23,068 nucleotides of DNA, taken from the NCBI GenBank assembly GCA_031399165.1, contig JANNOO010000056.1, positions 1 through 23,068 on the forward strand, given 5' to 3'. The stretch comes from JAKFWI01 sp031399165 (GTDB lineage: Bacteria > Pseudomonadota > Alphaproteobacteria > Caulobacterales > Aquidulcibacteraceae). Of this stretch, positions 6,829 through 14,770 are shown in pieces; position 1 is the first letter of the stretch, and the number at the start of each line of letters is the position of its first letter. Made by a program: the position numbers and the translations under genes. Below the pieces are notes generated by a model. The model did not search any database and was not told the origin of the DNA. It worked only from the letters and a program-made list of their open reading frames with translations.

Positions 6829-8003
6829 CAGGCTTTCGCCTTTAGAGGCAAGCCGCGCGAAGCTGCTGCAGAATCGATGAAGCCGGTGAGACCTGCCTCG
6901 AATACGGGCTCTTCCAACAGAAACGCGTCGTGGCCCTTGTCCGTATCAACCTCGACATAGGATGCTTCGCAGCCCGCCGCGATCAGCGCGCGCGCGATCG
7001 CCTTGTTGTCTGCCGGCGGGTAGTGCCAGTCGCTGGTGAAGGAAAACACGCAGAAGCGCGTCGCGCTGGCGCGGAACGCCTGCGGCAGCGCACCGCCGAA
7101 ATCCTGCGCCAGATCGAAATAATCGATCGCGCGGGTGATGTAGAGAAACGAATTGGCGTCGAACCGATCGACGAAACTCTGCCCTTGATGGCGCAGATAG
7201 GATTCGACTTGGAAGTCCGCGTCGAACCCCCACGTCACTTTCTCGCGCTCCTGCAGGCCGCGGTCGAACTTGCGCTTCAGCGCCGCCTGGGAAAGGTAGG
7301 TGATGTGCGTCGCCATGCGCGCGATCGCCAACCCTTTTGCGGGCGTCGCGTCAGCGCGGGCGTAATCGCCGGCCCGCCAGTCCGGGTCGGCCATGATCGC
7401 CTGGCGGCCGAGCTCGTAGAACGCGATATTCTGAGCCGAATGGCGGGCAGCGGTGGCGATCGGCACGCAGCACGCCACGCGGTTGGGGTAGGACGCGGCC
7501 CATTGCAGCGCCTGCATCCCGCCGAGCGAGCCGCCAATCACGCAAAACAGGTTTTCGATGCCTAGCGCGTCGATCAGCATCGCCTGCGCGCGCACCATGT
7601 CCGCCACGGTGATCACCGGAAAACGCAGGCCATAGGCTTGGCCATCCGCCGCCAGCGAGGCGGGGCCTGACGTGCCCATGCATCCGCCGAGCACATTGGC
7701 GCAGATCACAAAGAATCGGTTGGTGTCGATCGGCCGGCCGGGCCCCACGATCCGCGGCCACCAGGCGGGCCGGCCCGTAACCGGGTTGGGCGTGGCGACG
7801 AACTGGTCGCCCGTCAGCGCGTGGCAGACCAGAATCGCGTTAGTTTTCTCGGCGTTGAGCGCCCCATAGGTCTCGTAGGCGATGGTGAAAGGCGAGAGGA
7901 CGGCGCCGCTGGCCAATTGGAGCGGTTTGTCTGCGCCAAAGGCGACCGTCTTCAGCCCCCCCGTGGCCGACCAGCGGCCCACGCGCGTTGCAACTTGAGT
8001 CAT
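6828..8003 (-). CDS. metX: Homoserine O-acyltransferase (MetX)
   Basis: Transfers an acetyl or succinyl group to homoserine, the first committed step to methionine. The 391-residue alpha/beta-hydrolase protein has HALTGDQ at 61-67, the nucleophile elbow GGSLGGMQ with S159, and the rest of the triad at D325 (TSDWHYPP) and H358 (KGHDAF). The frame is open far upstream to 8561, but this part is antisense to chorismate mutase. AGGAA (8015-8011) 7 bases before the ATG and the normal MetX N-terminus fix the start at 8003. MetX members can prefer acetyl- or succinyl-CoA, and I cannot decide which here. Coupled to metW. Confidence 0.94.
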   Translation of the reverse strand: MTQVATRVGRWSATGGLKTVAFGADKPLQLASGAVLSPFTIAYETYGALNAEKTNAILVCHALTGDQFVATPNPVTGRPAWWPRIVGPGRPIDTNRFFVICANVLGGCMGTSGPASLAADGQAYGLRFPVITVADMVRAQAMLIDALGIENLFCVIGGSLGGMQALQWAASYPNRVACCVPIATAARHSAQNIAFYELGRQAIMADPDWRAGDYARADATPAKGLAIARMATHITYLSQAALKRKFDRGLQEREKVTWGFDADFQVESYLRHQGQSFVDRFDANSFLYITRAIDYFDLAQDFGGALPQAFRASATRFCVFSFTSDWHYPPADNKAIARALIAAGCEASYVEVDTDKGHDAFLLEEPVFEAGLTGFIDSAAASRGLPLKAKA

Positions 8004-8045
8004 GAGCCGGTTCCTAGAGGAATTCGTCGCCGCATGCACCTCTTG

Positions 8046-8100
8046 GCGAGAACCTCCCCAATCGGGCTGCATCACGCCCGGAAGGAGAGAGTTCCCTCGC
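8046..8100 (-). promoter_or_regulatory. Imperfect long hairpin in the metX leader (possible regulatory RNA)
   Basis: Read on the minus strand, GCGAG (8100-8096) pairs with CTCGC (8050-8046). Inside this, AAC pairs with GTT and CTC with GAG with single-base bulges, and a perfect inner CGGGC/GCCCG hairpin (8076-8080 with 8063-8067) forms the tip. It lies about 42 bases before the metX ATG, in the 132-bp divergent region. It does not match the SAM riboswitch consensus sequences I can recall. The plus strand can form the mirror structure before chorismate mutase. Confidence 0.35.
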
Positions 8101-8135
8101 TTGGACAAACCGTGCGGCGCTTCTATGGTCCTGGC

Positions 8136-8966
8136 ATGGGAGAAACCGCCCTGAACCCCGTCACCCCCGCCGCCGGGCCCGATACGGCGATGGCGGCCGC
8201 GCGCGCCGAGATCGACGCCATCGACCAGAAAATCCTGGCGCTGCTCAGCGACCGCGTCCGGGCCAATGAGGATATCGCCGCAGCCAAGATCGCCGCGGGT
8301 GTCACCATGCCGCTTCGGCCTGCACGGGAAGTCACCATGCTGCGCCGCTTGATCGCCGAGGCGCCGCAGGGCGTGGACCCGGATCTGATCTTCGATGTCT
8401 GGCGGGCCATGATCGCCGCCAATGTCCGCCGCCAGAAGCCGGTTGAGGTGGTCGTGCCCGACGGCGGCGATGTTGTTCGCCTGTTCGACACCGCACGGCG
8501 CCATTTCAGCGGCGCTGCACGTATTACACGCCTGGCCGAAATCCGTGACGTGCTGAACCACCTCACCGAAAATCCCAGCGCGGCGGCCATTCTGCCTTGG
8601 CCGGCGGCTTCGGGTCCCGCTTCATGGTGGGCGATGCTGACGGAACGGCGCTACGGCAAGCTCAACATTATCGCCGGCCTGCCGATGCGCGGAACCGGCG
8701 AGCCCGAAGCCGCGCTCGTTGCGCCGGGCGCTACGCTCGAAGCCGCCGGCGAGGATCGGACGTTCGGTCTTGCGTTCGACCCGCACCACCGCTCCGTGCG
8801 CGCCCTCAACGAGGCCGAGATGAAGGCGCACGAAACGCTGCGCGTCCGCGAAACCGTCCTGCTGGAACTTGAGGGTTTCATCACGCCGGGCGATCCGCGC
8901 CTGCCGGCGGCGATCCGGCACGGGCTTGAAGGTTTCCGCGTTGTAGGGTCTTACGCGCGTATCTGA
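8136..8966 (+). CDS. AroQ-type chorismate mutase with a divergent prephenate-dehydratase-like C-terminal region
   Basis: Converts chorismate to prephenate for phenylalanine and tyrosine. Residues 20-100 are an AroQ helical domain: R23 in RAEIDAIDQKILALLSDR, R40, K51 in AAAKIAAG, and R64-E65. The remaining 175 residues are not needed for the mutase. They resemble the layout of a prephenate dehydratase plus ACT domain: AAAILPWPAASGPASWWAML (149-168) where dehydratases have VVPIENS, GLPM at 181-184, DRTFGLAF where the catalytic TRF would be, and LLELEGF...VVGSYARI, like the end of an ACT domain. The catalytic Thr-Arg-Phe order is lost, so dehydratase activity is doubtful. M19 is an alternative start. 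It heads a run with hisC and tyrC. Confidence 0.82.
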   Translation: MGETALNPVTPAAGPDTAMAAARAEIDAIDQKILALLSDRVRANEDIAAAKIAAGVTMPLRPAREVTMLRRLIAEAPQGVDPDLIFDVWRAMIAANVRRQKPVEVVVPDGGDVVRLFDTARRHFSGAARITRLAEIRDVLNHLTENPSAAAILPWPAASGPASWWAMLTERRYGKLNIIAGLPMRGTGEPEAALVAPGATLEAAGEDRTFGLAFDPHHRSVRALNEAEMKAHETLRVRETVLLELEGFITPGDPRLPAAIRHGLEGFRVVGSYARI

Positions 8967-8993
8967 TCTCCGCCCGTTTCCGAAAAGTCTTTC

Positions 8994-10073
8994 ATGCCTC
9001 CGCAGCCGCAGCCATCCGTATTGACGGTCGACCTGTACAAGGGCGGCGATTCCACCATTCCGGGTTTCGTCAAGCCGATCAAACTGGCGTCGAACGAAAA
9101 TCCGCTCGGCACAAGCGCCAAGGCCAAGGCTGCCTATCATGAGGCGGCGGAGAAACTCTGGCTTTATCCCGATGGCGCCGCCGCCAAGCTGCGCGAAGCG
9201 ATTGGTCGCCGGTACGGTCTTGATCCCGAGCGCATCGCCTGCGGCCTGGGATCGGGCGAATTCTTTTCCTTGCTCGTGCGCGCTTACATCGCGCCGGGCG
9301 ATGAAGTGGTGCAGAACCAATATGCGTTCTCGCTTTACCGAATCTATGCGCAAGTCGCGGGGGCCGTGGTGCGTTCGGCGCCCGACACTGGCCTCACGGC
9401 CAACGCTGATGCGATGCTTGCGGAAATGAGCGAGAAGACAAAGCTCGTCTTCCTTGCCAACCCGAACAATCCCACGGGCACTTATCTGCCGTTCAAGGAA
9501 GTGCGCCGCCTCCAGGCCGGGATGCCGGATGGCGCGTTGCTGGTGCTTGATGCGGCCTATGCCGAATACGTTCGCCGCGACGATTACGCCGCCGGCGTCG
9601 AGCTTGTGTCCGGGCACGACAACGTCATCATGACGCGCACGTTCTCGAAGATTTACGGCCTCGCCGCGATTCGCCTTGGCTGGGCGTACGGCCCGCAAAG
9701 CGTCATCGACGCGATCAACCGCGTGCGCGGCCCGTTCAACATCAGCGGCCCCGCGATGGCGGCCGGAATTGCGGCGCTGGTAGATGCCGATTTCGTCGAG
9801 AAGAGCGCCGATCTCAACACGCGCGAGCTGGCGCGCGTGGAAGGTGCGCTGAAGGCCTTGGGCCTCGATGTTTTGCCCAGCGTCGCGAATTTTACTTTGG
9901 TGCATTTCCCGGAGGCCAAAAGCGCGCCGGCGGCGGACGCGTTCCTTCGTTCTCGCGGCATCATCGTGCGCCGCATGGAAAGCTACGGCCTGCCGCGCGC
10001 GCTACGCATTTCCATCGGCGATGAAACCCAAAACAGCGCGTTGATAAATGCGCTGACGGATTTCATGAAATGA
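8994..10073 (+). CDS. hisC: HisC-family aminotransferase (histidinol-phosphate/aromatic aminotransferase)
   Basis: A PLP-dependent class II aminotransferase of 359 residues. Marks are SNENPLG at 33-39, NPNNPTG at 156-162, the PLP-pairing aspartate in DAAY (186-189), and the Schiff-base lysine K219 in TFSKIYGLAAIRLGW. HisC transaminates imidazole-acetol phosphate in histidine synthesis, and this family also acts on prephenate or phenylpyruvate. Its place 27 bp after chorismate mutase and before tyrC, away from other his genes, favours an aromatic role, as with the tyrC-linked HisC of Zymomonas. The substrate is an inference. Confidence 0.9.
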   Translation: MPPQPQPSVLTVDLYKGGDSTIPGFVKPIKLASNENPLGTSAKAKAAYHEAAEKLWLYPDGAAAKLREAIGRRYGLDPERIACGLGSGEFFSLLVRAYIAPGDEVVQNQYAFSLYRIYAQVAGAVVRSAPDTGLTANADAMLAEMSEKTKLVFLANPNNPTGTYLPFKEVRRLQAGMPDGALLVLDAAYAEYVRRDDYAAGVELVSGHDNVIMTRTFSKIYGLAAIRLGWAYGPQSVIDAINRVRGPFNISGPAMAAGIAALVDADFVEKSADLNTRELARVEGALKALGLDVLPSVANFTLVHFPEAKSAPAADAFLRSRGIIVRRMESYGLPRALRISIGDETQNSALINALTDFMK

Positions 10074-10096
10074 TTGCACATAAGCTCGCCGCGCTC

Positions 10097-10254
10097 ACCT
10101 TCCCCTCCATGGGGAAGGTGGCTGAGCGTAGCGAAGCCGGAAGGGGTGTGGCCGTGAGTTTTACGGCGAACCTCATGAGGCAAAGGCCCCATCGTCAGCG
10201 CACGCGCCCCCTCAGTCTCGCTTCGCTCGACAGCTCCCCCATCGAGGGGGAGCT
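10097..10254. repeat. Intergenic palindromic repeat, copy A (most diverged)
   Basis: Bounded by two hairpins: ACCTTCCCC/GGGGAAGGT (10097-10105 with 10111-10119, loop TCCAT) and AGCTCCCCC/GGGGGAGCT (10232-10240 with 10246-10254, loop ATCGA). The middle holds a GAAGCCGGAAGGGGTG stretch and a core CCTCATGAGGC related to the other copies, but the long arms are eroded. It fills most of the 208-bp gap between the co-directional hisC and tyrC, where it could form strong RNA structure in the transcript. Confidence 0.75.
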
Positions 10255-10281
10255 TGCGCTAATCGCAACGCGCTTTGCACT

Positions 10282-11205
10282 ATGACCGACGCGCCGTTCA
10301 ACAAGATCGCGATCATCGGCGCAGGCCATATCGGCTCGTCCATCGCGCGCGCGGTGGCTGCGAAACAGCCCGACGTCGCGATCACGCTTTACGACGCCAG
10401 CGCCGATATCCGCGCGCGCGCTGAAGCGGCGAAGCTCGGCGCGATCGTTGCCGAAGCACGCGAGGCGGTGAAAGACGCCGATCTCGTCGTGCTTGCCGTG
10501 CCGGTGGGCGCGATGGGCGCGGCTACAGCGGAGATTGTCGGCGCGCTGAAGGCGGACGCGGTGCTCACAGATGTCGGCTCGGTGAAAGGCGCAGTGGTGG
10601 AGGCGGTCGCCAAGCAGGCGCCGGCGCACGCATTTTACGTTCCCGGTCATCCCATCGCCGGCACGGAGCATTCAGGGCCGGAATCGGGCCTGGCCAACCT
10701 GTTCCAGAACCGCTGGCTGATCCTGACGCCGCTGGACGATCCGCGCTCCGAATACGCTTATGCCGTCTCGCAGCTTGAGACATTCTGGCGCGCGCTCGGC
10801 GCCAATGTCGCGCATATGCGGCCTGACCGGCACGATCTCGTGCTCGCGATCACCTCGCACCTGCCGCACCTTATCGCGTTCAACATCGTCGCTACGGCCG
10901 AGGATCTGGAGAACGTCACCGAGAGCGAAGTGGTGAAATATTCCGCCGGCGGTTTCCGTGACTTCACCCGCATCGCCGCGAGCGATCCCACGATGTGGCG
11001 CGACGTGTTCCTCAACAACCGCGACGCCGTGCTAGAAGTGCTCGGCCGCTTCACCGAAGACCTCGCAGCCCTGCAACGCGCCATCCGCTGGGGCGACGGC
11101 GATGTGCTGTTCGATACGTTCGAGCGCGCCCGCCGCGTAAGGCGCGAAGTGATCGAAGCCGGGCAGGACACGCCCGCGCCGAATTTCGGGCGGGGCGAGA
11201 AGTAG
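10282..11205 (+). CDS. tyrC: Prephenate/arogenate (cyclohexadienyl) dehydrogenase
   Basis: Oxidative decarboxylation of prephenate or arogenate to 4-hydroxyphenylpyruvate or tyrosine using NAD(P)+. The 307-residue protein has the nucleotide-binding GAGHIGSS at 13-20, TDVGSVKG at 96-103, the substrate loop PGHPIAGTEHSG at 121-132, and the helical dimerisation part with SHLPHL at 192-197. No chorismate mutase or ACT domain is fused, matching the free-standing alphaproteobacterial TyrC type. It follows hisC after a 208-bp gap containing repeat copy A. It is followed by copy B before the convergent Hsp70-like gene. Confidence 0.92.
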   Translation: MTDAPFNKIAIIGAGHIGSSIARAVAAKQPDVAITLYDASADIRARAEAAKLGAIVAEAREAVKDADLVVLAVPVGAMGAATAEIVGALKADAVLTDVGSVKGAVVEAVAKQAPAHAFYVPGHPIAGTEHSGPESGLANLFQNRWLILTPLDDPRSEYAYAVSQLETFWRALGANVAHMRPDRHDLVLAITSHLPHLIAFNIVATAEDLENVTESEVVKYSAGGFRDFTRIAASDPTMWRDVFLNNRDAVLEVLGRFTEDLAALQRAIRWGDGDVLFDTFERARRVRREVIEAGQDTPAPNFGRGEK

Positions 11206-11221
11206 CCGGTCGTTGACTAGC

Positions 11222-11388
11222 CCATCCTTCCCCTCGACCGGGAAGGTGTCGCGCGGCGAAGCCGCGAGACGGATGGGGCGATCGCTGTGAGATTTGTTTG
11301 AGCCTCTTGAGGCAGATCGCGAACCTCACGGCAGCACCCCACCCCCGCCGCTTCGCGGCGTACCCTCCCCATTGAGGGGAGGGATGGA
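11222..11388. repeat. Intergenic palindromic repeat, copy B
   Basis: Starts CCATCCTTCCC with hairpin 11226-11232/11240-11246, and ends CCCTCCCC-ATTGA-GGGGAGGG (11363-11370 with 11376-11383) plus ATGGA. It carries small internal hairpins (GCGGCGAAGCCGC on the left, GCCGCTTCGCGGC on the right) and an asymmetric core GAGCCTCTTGAGGCAGATCGCG, oriented like copy D. It fills the 185-bp gap between the convergent ends of tyrC and the Hsp70-like gene, with its right edge 3 bp from the latter's stop codon. Probably acts as a two-way transcription stop. Confidence 0.88.
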
Positions 11389-11390
11389 GT

Positions 11391-12773
11391 CTAAGCCAAT
11401 TGTAGCGCGCCGTTTGTCTCGTTATGCCGCTGCTTGACGAAGATCGGCGGCGCCATGGCGCCGCCGATGGCGATCGAGAGCTGCGGGAACACGGCGGCGA
11501 GGCGCGCGTCGAACGTTCCGCTCCTGGCCCAATCGGGCACGAGCGGCTCTAGCTTGAGGCGCACCTTGCCCTTGGCCGGTTTGGCGCGCGCGGCCAGCGC
11601 CTGGAGGAACGGATAGTTCGCGCCGCCGCCCGCCAGCACGATCGCGATTTCGCGGCAGCCGGCATCGAGCGCGGCGCCTGAAATCTCGTCGAGCGCACCG
11701 AGATAAGCGGCGTCGATATCTTTCATCGCCTTTTTGAAGTCCGGGCGGCGCATCATTTCGTTCAGCTTGACCTTGATGGTCTTGCCGCCCTCGTCGAGCG
11801 TGCAGAAGCCGTCAGCGATGATCGCTTCCTTCAACGTGCGAATTTGCGGGATCAGCGAACGCCAGAACAGGCCGCGCGCTTTCTCGCCGCGCACGTGGCG
11901 TGCTTTCTTCATGATCAAATTCATCAGCACGCGGTCGAACGTGTCGCCGGCGATGTCCAGCGTGCGCTGCACGCCGATCATTTCCTCGACGCCGCCGCTC
12001 TGGCTGACGCTGTAGCCGCCGATATCGGTGGTGCCGGCGCCCATGTCGATCACCGCCGCATGCGCGGCGACGCCGTCATGACCGATCAGCCGGCACGACG
12101 CCGCGGCGGTGGCTTCGAACACCACGCCCTCGATACGGCTGGCCACCTCAATTCCCGCCGCCTGACGCAAAGCGCCGCGTGCGAGTTCGTAGGAGAGGCC
12201 TTCATTGGCGCCGAAATCTTCCTTGATCAGATCGGCGACGATCATGCCTTCATCGAACAGACGCGAGATCAGCTTGTGACGCGCGCTTGAATCAGCCGAG
12301 GTCCAGCCCGGATAGGAATAGCGCAGGCTTGGCTTGGGCTGGTCGCGCAGTATCGGGTCCAGCATCTGCGCGCGGTCAATGCGGCGGATGAGGAAGGCCA
12401 GGAACAGCACGATCAGATCGCGCTGGCGGAACACGCCCGCCGGATCGACGCGCGGGGAAACCAGCAGGCCGATCGAATGCTCCAGATCTTTGGAGGAGAG
12501 CAGCGTCTTGAACGACGACAGCGCCTGGCGATTGGCGCGGGCGTCGATCGCCTGGGCGCGCCGCCAGCCGGTCTCGCCGAAGAACAGGCGGCCGTGATCC
12601 AGGAACAGCACGGATTTCAGCGTCAGCGGGTTTTCGCTATCGCCTTCGCCCAGCAGCAGCGGGCGCACGTGTTCAGGTCGGAACGCTTCGTTCGGCGCGC
12701 GCCATGCGGCGGCGGCCTTAGATGCGGCGGTGCCGAAATCGACACAGACGGTCCAGCTGCCAGCCATTACCAT
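11391..12773 (-). CDS. Hsp70/actin-fold ATPase without a substrate-binding domain
   Basis: A 460-residue protein with the actin/Hsp70 nucleotide-binding signatures in order: phosphate-1 VDFGTAASKA at 11-20, phosphate-2 VIDMGAGTTDIGGY at 241-254, an Hsp70-like DIAGDTFDRVLMN at 273-285, and the adenosine motif IVLAGGGANYPFL at 378-390. The C-terminal peptide-binding domain of DnaK is absent, so it is not a standard chaperone. It overlaps the end of the upstream polysaccharide-type ATPase by 7 bp (or 1 bp if the second ATG, MAGSWTV at 12767, in a TAATG overlap, is used), so the two are translationally coupled. The role is unknown; a client or regulator within exopolysaccharide export is a guess from context. 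Confidence 0.75.
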   Translation of the reverse strand: MVMAGSWTVCVDFGTAASKAAAAWRAPNEAFRPEHVRPLLLGEGDSENPLTLKSVLFLDHGRLFFGETGWRRAQAIDARANRQALSSFKTLLSSKDLEHSIGLLVSPRVDPAGVFRQRDLIVLFLAFLIRRIDRAQMLDPILRDQPKPSLRYSYPGWTSADSSARHKLISRLFDEGMIVADLIKEDFGANEGLSYELARGALRQAAGIEVASRIEGVVFEATAAASCRLIGHDGVAAHAAVIDMGAGTTDIGGYSVSQSGGVEEMIGVQRTLDIAGDTFDRVLMNLIMKKARHVRGEKARGLFWRSLIPQIRTLKEAIIADGFCTLDEGGKTIKVKLNEMMRRPDFKKAMKDIDAAYLGALDEISGAALDAGCREIAIVLAGGGANYPFLQALAARAKPAKGKVRLKLEPLVPDWARSGTFDARLAAVFPQLSIAIGGAMAPPIFVKQRHNETNGALQLA

Positions 12774-13750
12774 TCGCCCCGCGTGTCGTAGCCAATTTCC
12801 GTGAGATCGCGGCTCCTTGGCGCCTTGTTGATGATGATGCCGGCGGGCCGCGCGTTATTGCCGATATTCAGTTGACGCTGCGCGCTGCGGATCGCCGCGG
12901 TGGGTGTCTTGCCATGCTGAACGACCAGCACGACCGAATCCGCACCGCCGACAATCATCCGCGCATCGACGGAGGAGAGCGCGGCGGGGCAGTCGAGGAT
13001 CACGCAATCATGCGTGCGCTTCAGCGCGCGGATCAATTCGAAGAAGCCGCGCTTGGAAAAGAGATCGCGGAACACGCCGCCCTCATTGCCGGCGGGCAGC
13101 ACTTTGACGTGGCTGTCGGGATCAAGCTGGAACAGCTTTTGTACGTCCAGCGCGCCGATTGCCTCCCACACACCATGGCGTGGAGACAGGCCCAGCGAAC
13201 GGGTCAGCGTACGCTTGCGCAGATCACAATCGACCAGCACGACCGATTTGCCCATGCTGGCCATCGTGCGCGCCAGGCATAGCGAAACGGTGGTGGCGCC
13301 TTCCTCGCGGTAGGGCGAGGTAACGGCGATGATCGCCTTCTTGCCGCTGGCGGTTTTGCCGGCGATGCCGATGGCGTGGCGGAACACGGCGGCGAACGGG
13401 CTTTCAGGTTTTTCCAGCACATAGCCGTGAGGCGTGCGCTGGTCAGGCGAAACCTCGCGCAGCGTCTGGGCAGAGAGCCGCTGGACGACGCCGAACGCCG
13501 GAAGCCCCACGCGGCGATGAATATCAGCGGGCGTGCGCACCGCGCGCTGGGCGGAAAGTTTGGTCCAGGCAAACCAAACGCCTGCGCCGGCAAACGCGGT
13601 GATGACGGCGCCGATGGCGAAAAGCGGCGGCGACAGGATGATTAACGCAGCCAGGGCGGCGGCGCCGGCGGACAGGATCAGCGCGCGGCGGCGGCCGGTG
13701 AAGGGGTCGTCAAAGCCTGTCAGCGGCGCGTTGGAACGCGTGTACGCCAT
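12767..13750 (-). CDS. Membrane-anchored CpsD/ExoP-like ATPase of exopolysaccharide synthesis, lysine-less P-loop
   Basis: A 327-residue protein. The N-terminus has two close hydrophobic segments (about 23-41 and 44-62) with almost no periplasmic loop, then a cytosolic ParA/MinD-like kinase domain. The P-loop region is TSPYREEGATTVSLCLA (144-160): the Walker A lysine is replaced by alanine (GATT for GKST). Walker A' VLVDCDLRKR (171-180) and Walker B VILDCPA (250-256) are normal. BY-kinases end in a tyrosine cluster; here only Y321 is near the end. The Wzz chain-length domain is missing. It may be a regulatory or altered-nucleotide homologue of polysaccharide co-polymerase kinases. Divergent from the DUF1194 gene with 147 bp between, and overlaps the Hsp70-like gene downstream. 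Confidence 0.78.
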   Translation of the reverse strand: MAYTRSNAPLTGFDDPFTGRRRALILSAGAAALAALIILSPPLFAIGAVITAFAGAGVWFAWTKLSAQRAVRTPADIHRRVGLPAFGVVQRLSAQTLREVSPDQRTPHGYVLEKPESPFAAVFRHAIGIAGKTASGKKAIIAVTSPYREEGATTVSLCLARTMASMGKSVVLVDCDLRKRTLTRSLGLSPRHGVWEAIGALDVQKLFQLDPDSHVKVLPAGNEGGVFRDLFSKRGFFELIRALKRTHDCVILDCPAALSSVDARMIVGGADSVVLVVQHGKTPTAAIRSAQRQLNIGNNARPAGIIINKAPRSRDLTEIGYDTRGEW

Positions 13751-13897
13751 GTATGAACGCCTCCACGCCGGGTTAACGGCGCTTTGGCGGGGTCAGGAGC
13801 AAGGATCGGGCCGCTCGCATTTAAGTGAGCGATTGCGCCTTGCCGCGGGCACAGGGGCGGGCGATGCTCTTAACGTTAATTACGAAAAGGATGCCGC

Positions 13898-14764
13898 ATG
13901 GTTTTGCGTTCCCTGCTCTTCCGTGCGGGCGCGGCGAGCGTTTTGGGGTCAGCCTTGGCTTTGGCGGCGCTGATAGGCCCCGCCTCCGCGCAGCGGCGCG
14001 ACGTGGTAGACCTTGAGCTTGTCCTGGCGGTGGACGTGTCCAGCTCGATGGACGAGGAGGAGCAGAGGGTCCAGCGCGACGGCTACGTGCAGGCGTTCCG
14101 GCACAAATCCGTGCTCGACGCGATCCGCTCGGGCACGGGCGGGCGCATCGCGGTGACGTATGTGGAATGGGCGGCGAACCCGGTCCAGACCGTGCCATGG
14201 ATGATCATCTCCAACGCCGCCGAGGCCAAGGCCTTCGCCGACAGGCTGGCGTCCGAGCCGCTTTACACCGAACGGCGCACCTCGCTCGCCAACGCGATCG
14301 ATTATTCGGTGCAGCTGCTGGAGACCAATCCGATCAGCGCCGTGCGCCGGGTGATCGATATATCGGGAGACGGCGTGAACAATTGGGGCGACCCCGTCAC
14401 CGCCGCGCGGGACAAGGCGGTGGCCAAGAACATCACGATCAACGGCATTCCACTGCTGATGAACCAGGGCTCGCAATTCATCGATGCGCCGGAGCTCGAC
14501 AAATATTACCGCGATTGCGTGATCGGCGGGCAGGGCGCGTTCGTGATCCCGGTCAAGACGATCGACGCGTTCGCCGGCTCTGTCCGCACCAAGCTGGTTT
14601 CTGAGATCGCCGATCTCACGCCGGTGCAGGTTCCCGGCCAGCCGCGCTTCCAGCTGGCGCAGGCCACGCGGCCGGCGCCGCGCGCCAAGGCCAATTGCCT
14701 TGTCGGCGAACAGCGCGGCTTTGGCGGCGGCGGCGCGCCGTTCACGCCGCCGAACATTCCGTAA
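13898..14764 (+). CDS. Secreted DUF1194 von Willebrand factor A domain protein
   Basis: A 288-residue exported protein. A signal peptide (basic start, hydrophobic residues 14-27) ends at PASA-QR, with cleavage after A31. The DUF1194 vWA domain follows: the metal-ion-dependent adhesion site DVSSS is at 46-50, the later threonine is in ERRTSLANAID, and the acidic loop is ISGDGVNNWGD. The MIDAS looks complete, so metal-dependent ligand binding is expected in the periplasm or outside the cell. The Gly/Pro-rich tail (GGGGAPFTPPNIP) is low complexity. DUF1194 proteins have no assigned function. It ends 7 bp before repeat copy C. Confidence 0.85.
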   Translation: MVLRSLLFRAGAASVLGSALALAALIGPASAQRRDVVDLELVLAVDVSSSMDEEEQRVQRDGYVQAFRHKSVLDAIRSGTGGRIAVTYVEWAANPVQTVPWMIISNAAEAKAFADRLASEPLYTERRTSLANAIDYSVQLLETNPISAVRRVIDISGDGVNNWGDPVTAARDKAVAKNITINGIPLLMNQGSQFIDAPELDKYYRDCVIGGQGAFVIPVKTIDAFAGSVRTKLVSEIADLTPVQVPGQPRFQLAQATRPAPRAKANCLVGEQRGFGGGGAPFTPPNIP

Positions 14765-14770
14765 ATGTTT

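Noticed and set aside
8004..8135. SAM-II riboswitch before metX
   Set aside because: The conserved SAM-II loop and GCUAAA-type segments are not present; only a generic hairpin is.
8004..8561. Upstream extension of the metX frame giving a 577-residue protein
   Set aside because: These codons are antisense to chorismate mutase, and the normal MetX start with a ribosome site is at 8003.
8622..9905. Long minus-strand open frame (about 427 codons)
   Set aside because: Opposite strand of chorismate mutase and hisC, composition His/Arg-rich with no family motif; typical antisense shadow in GC-rich DNA.
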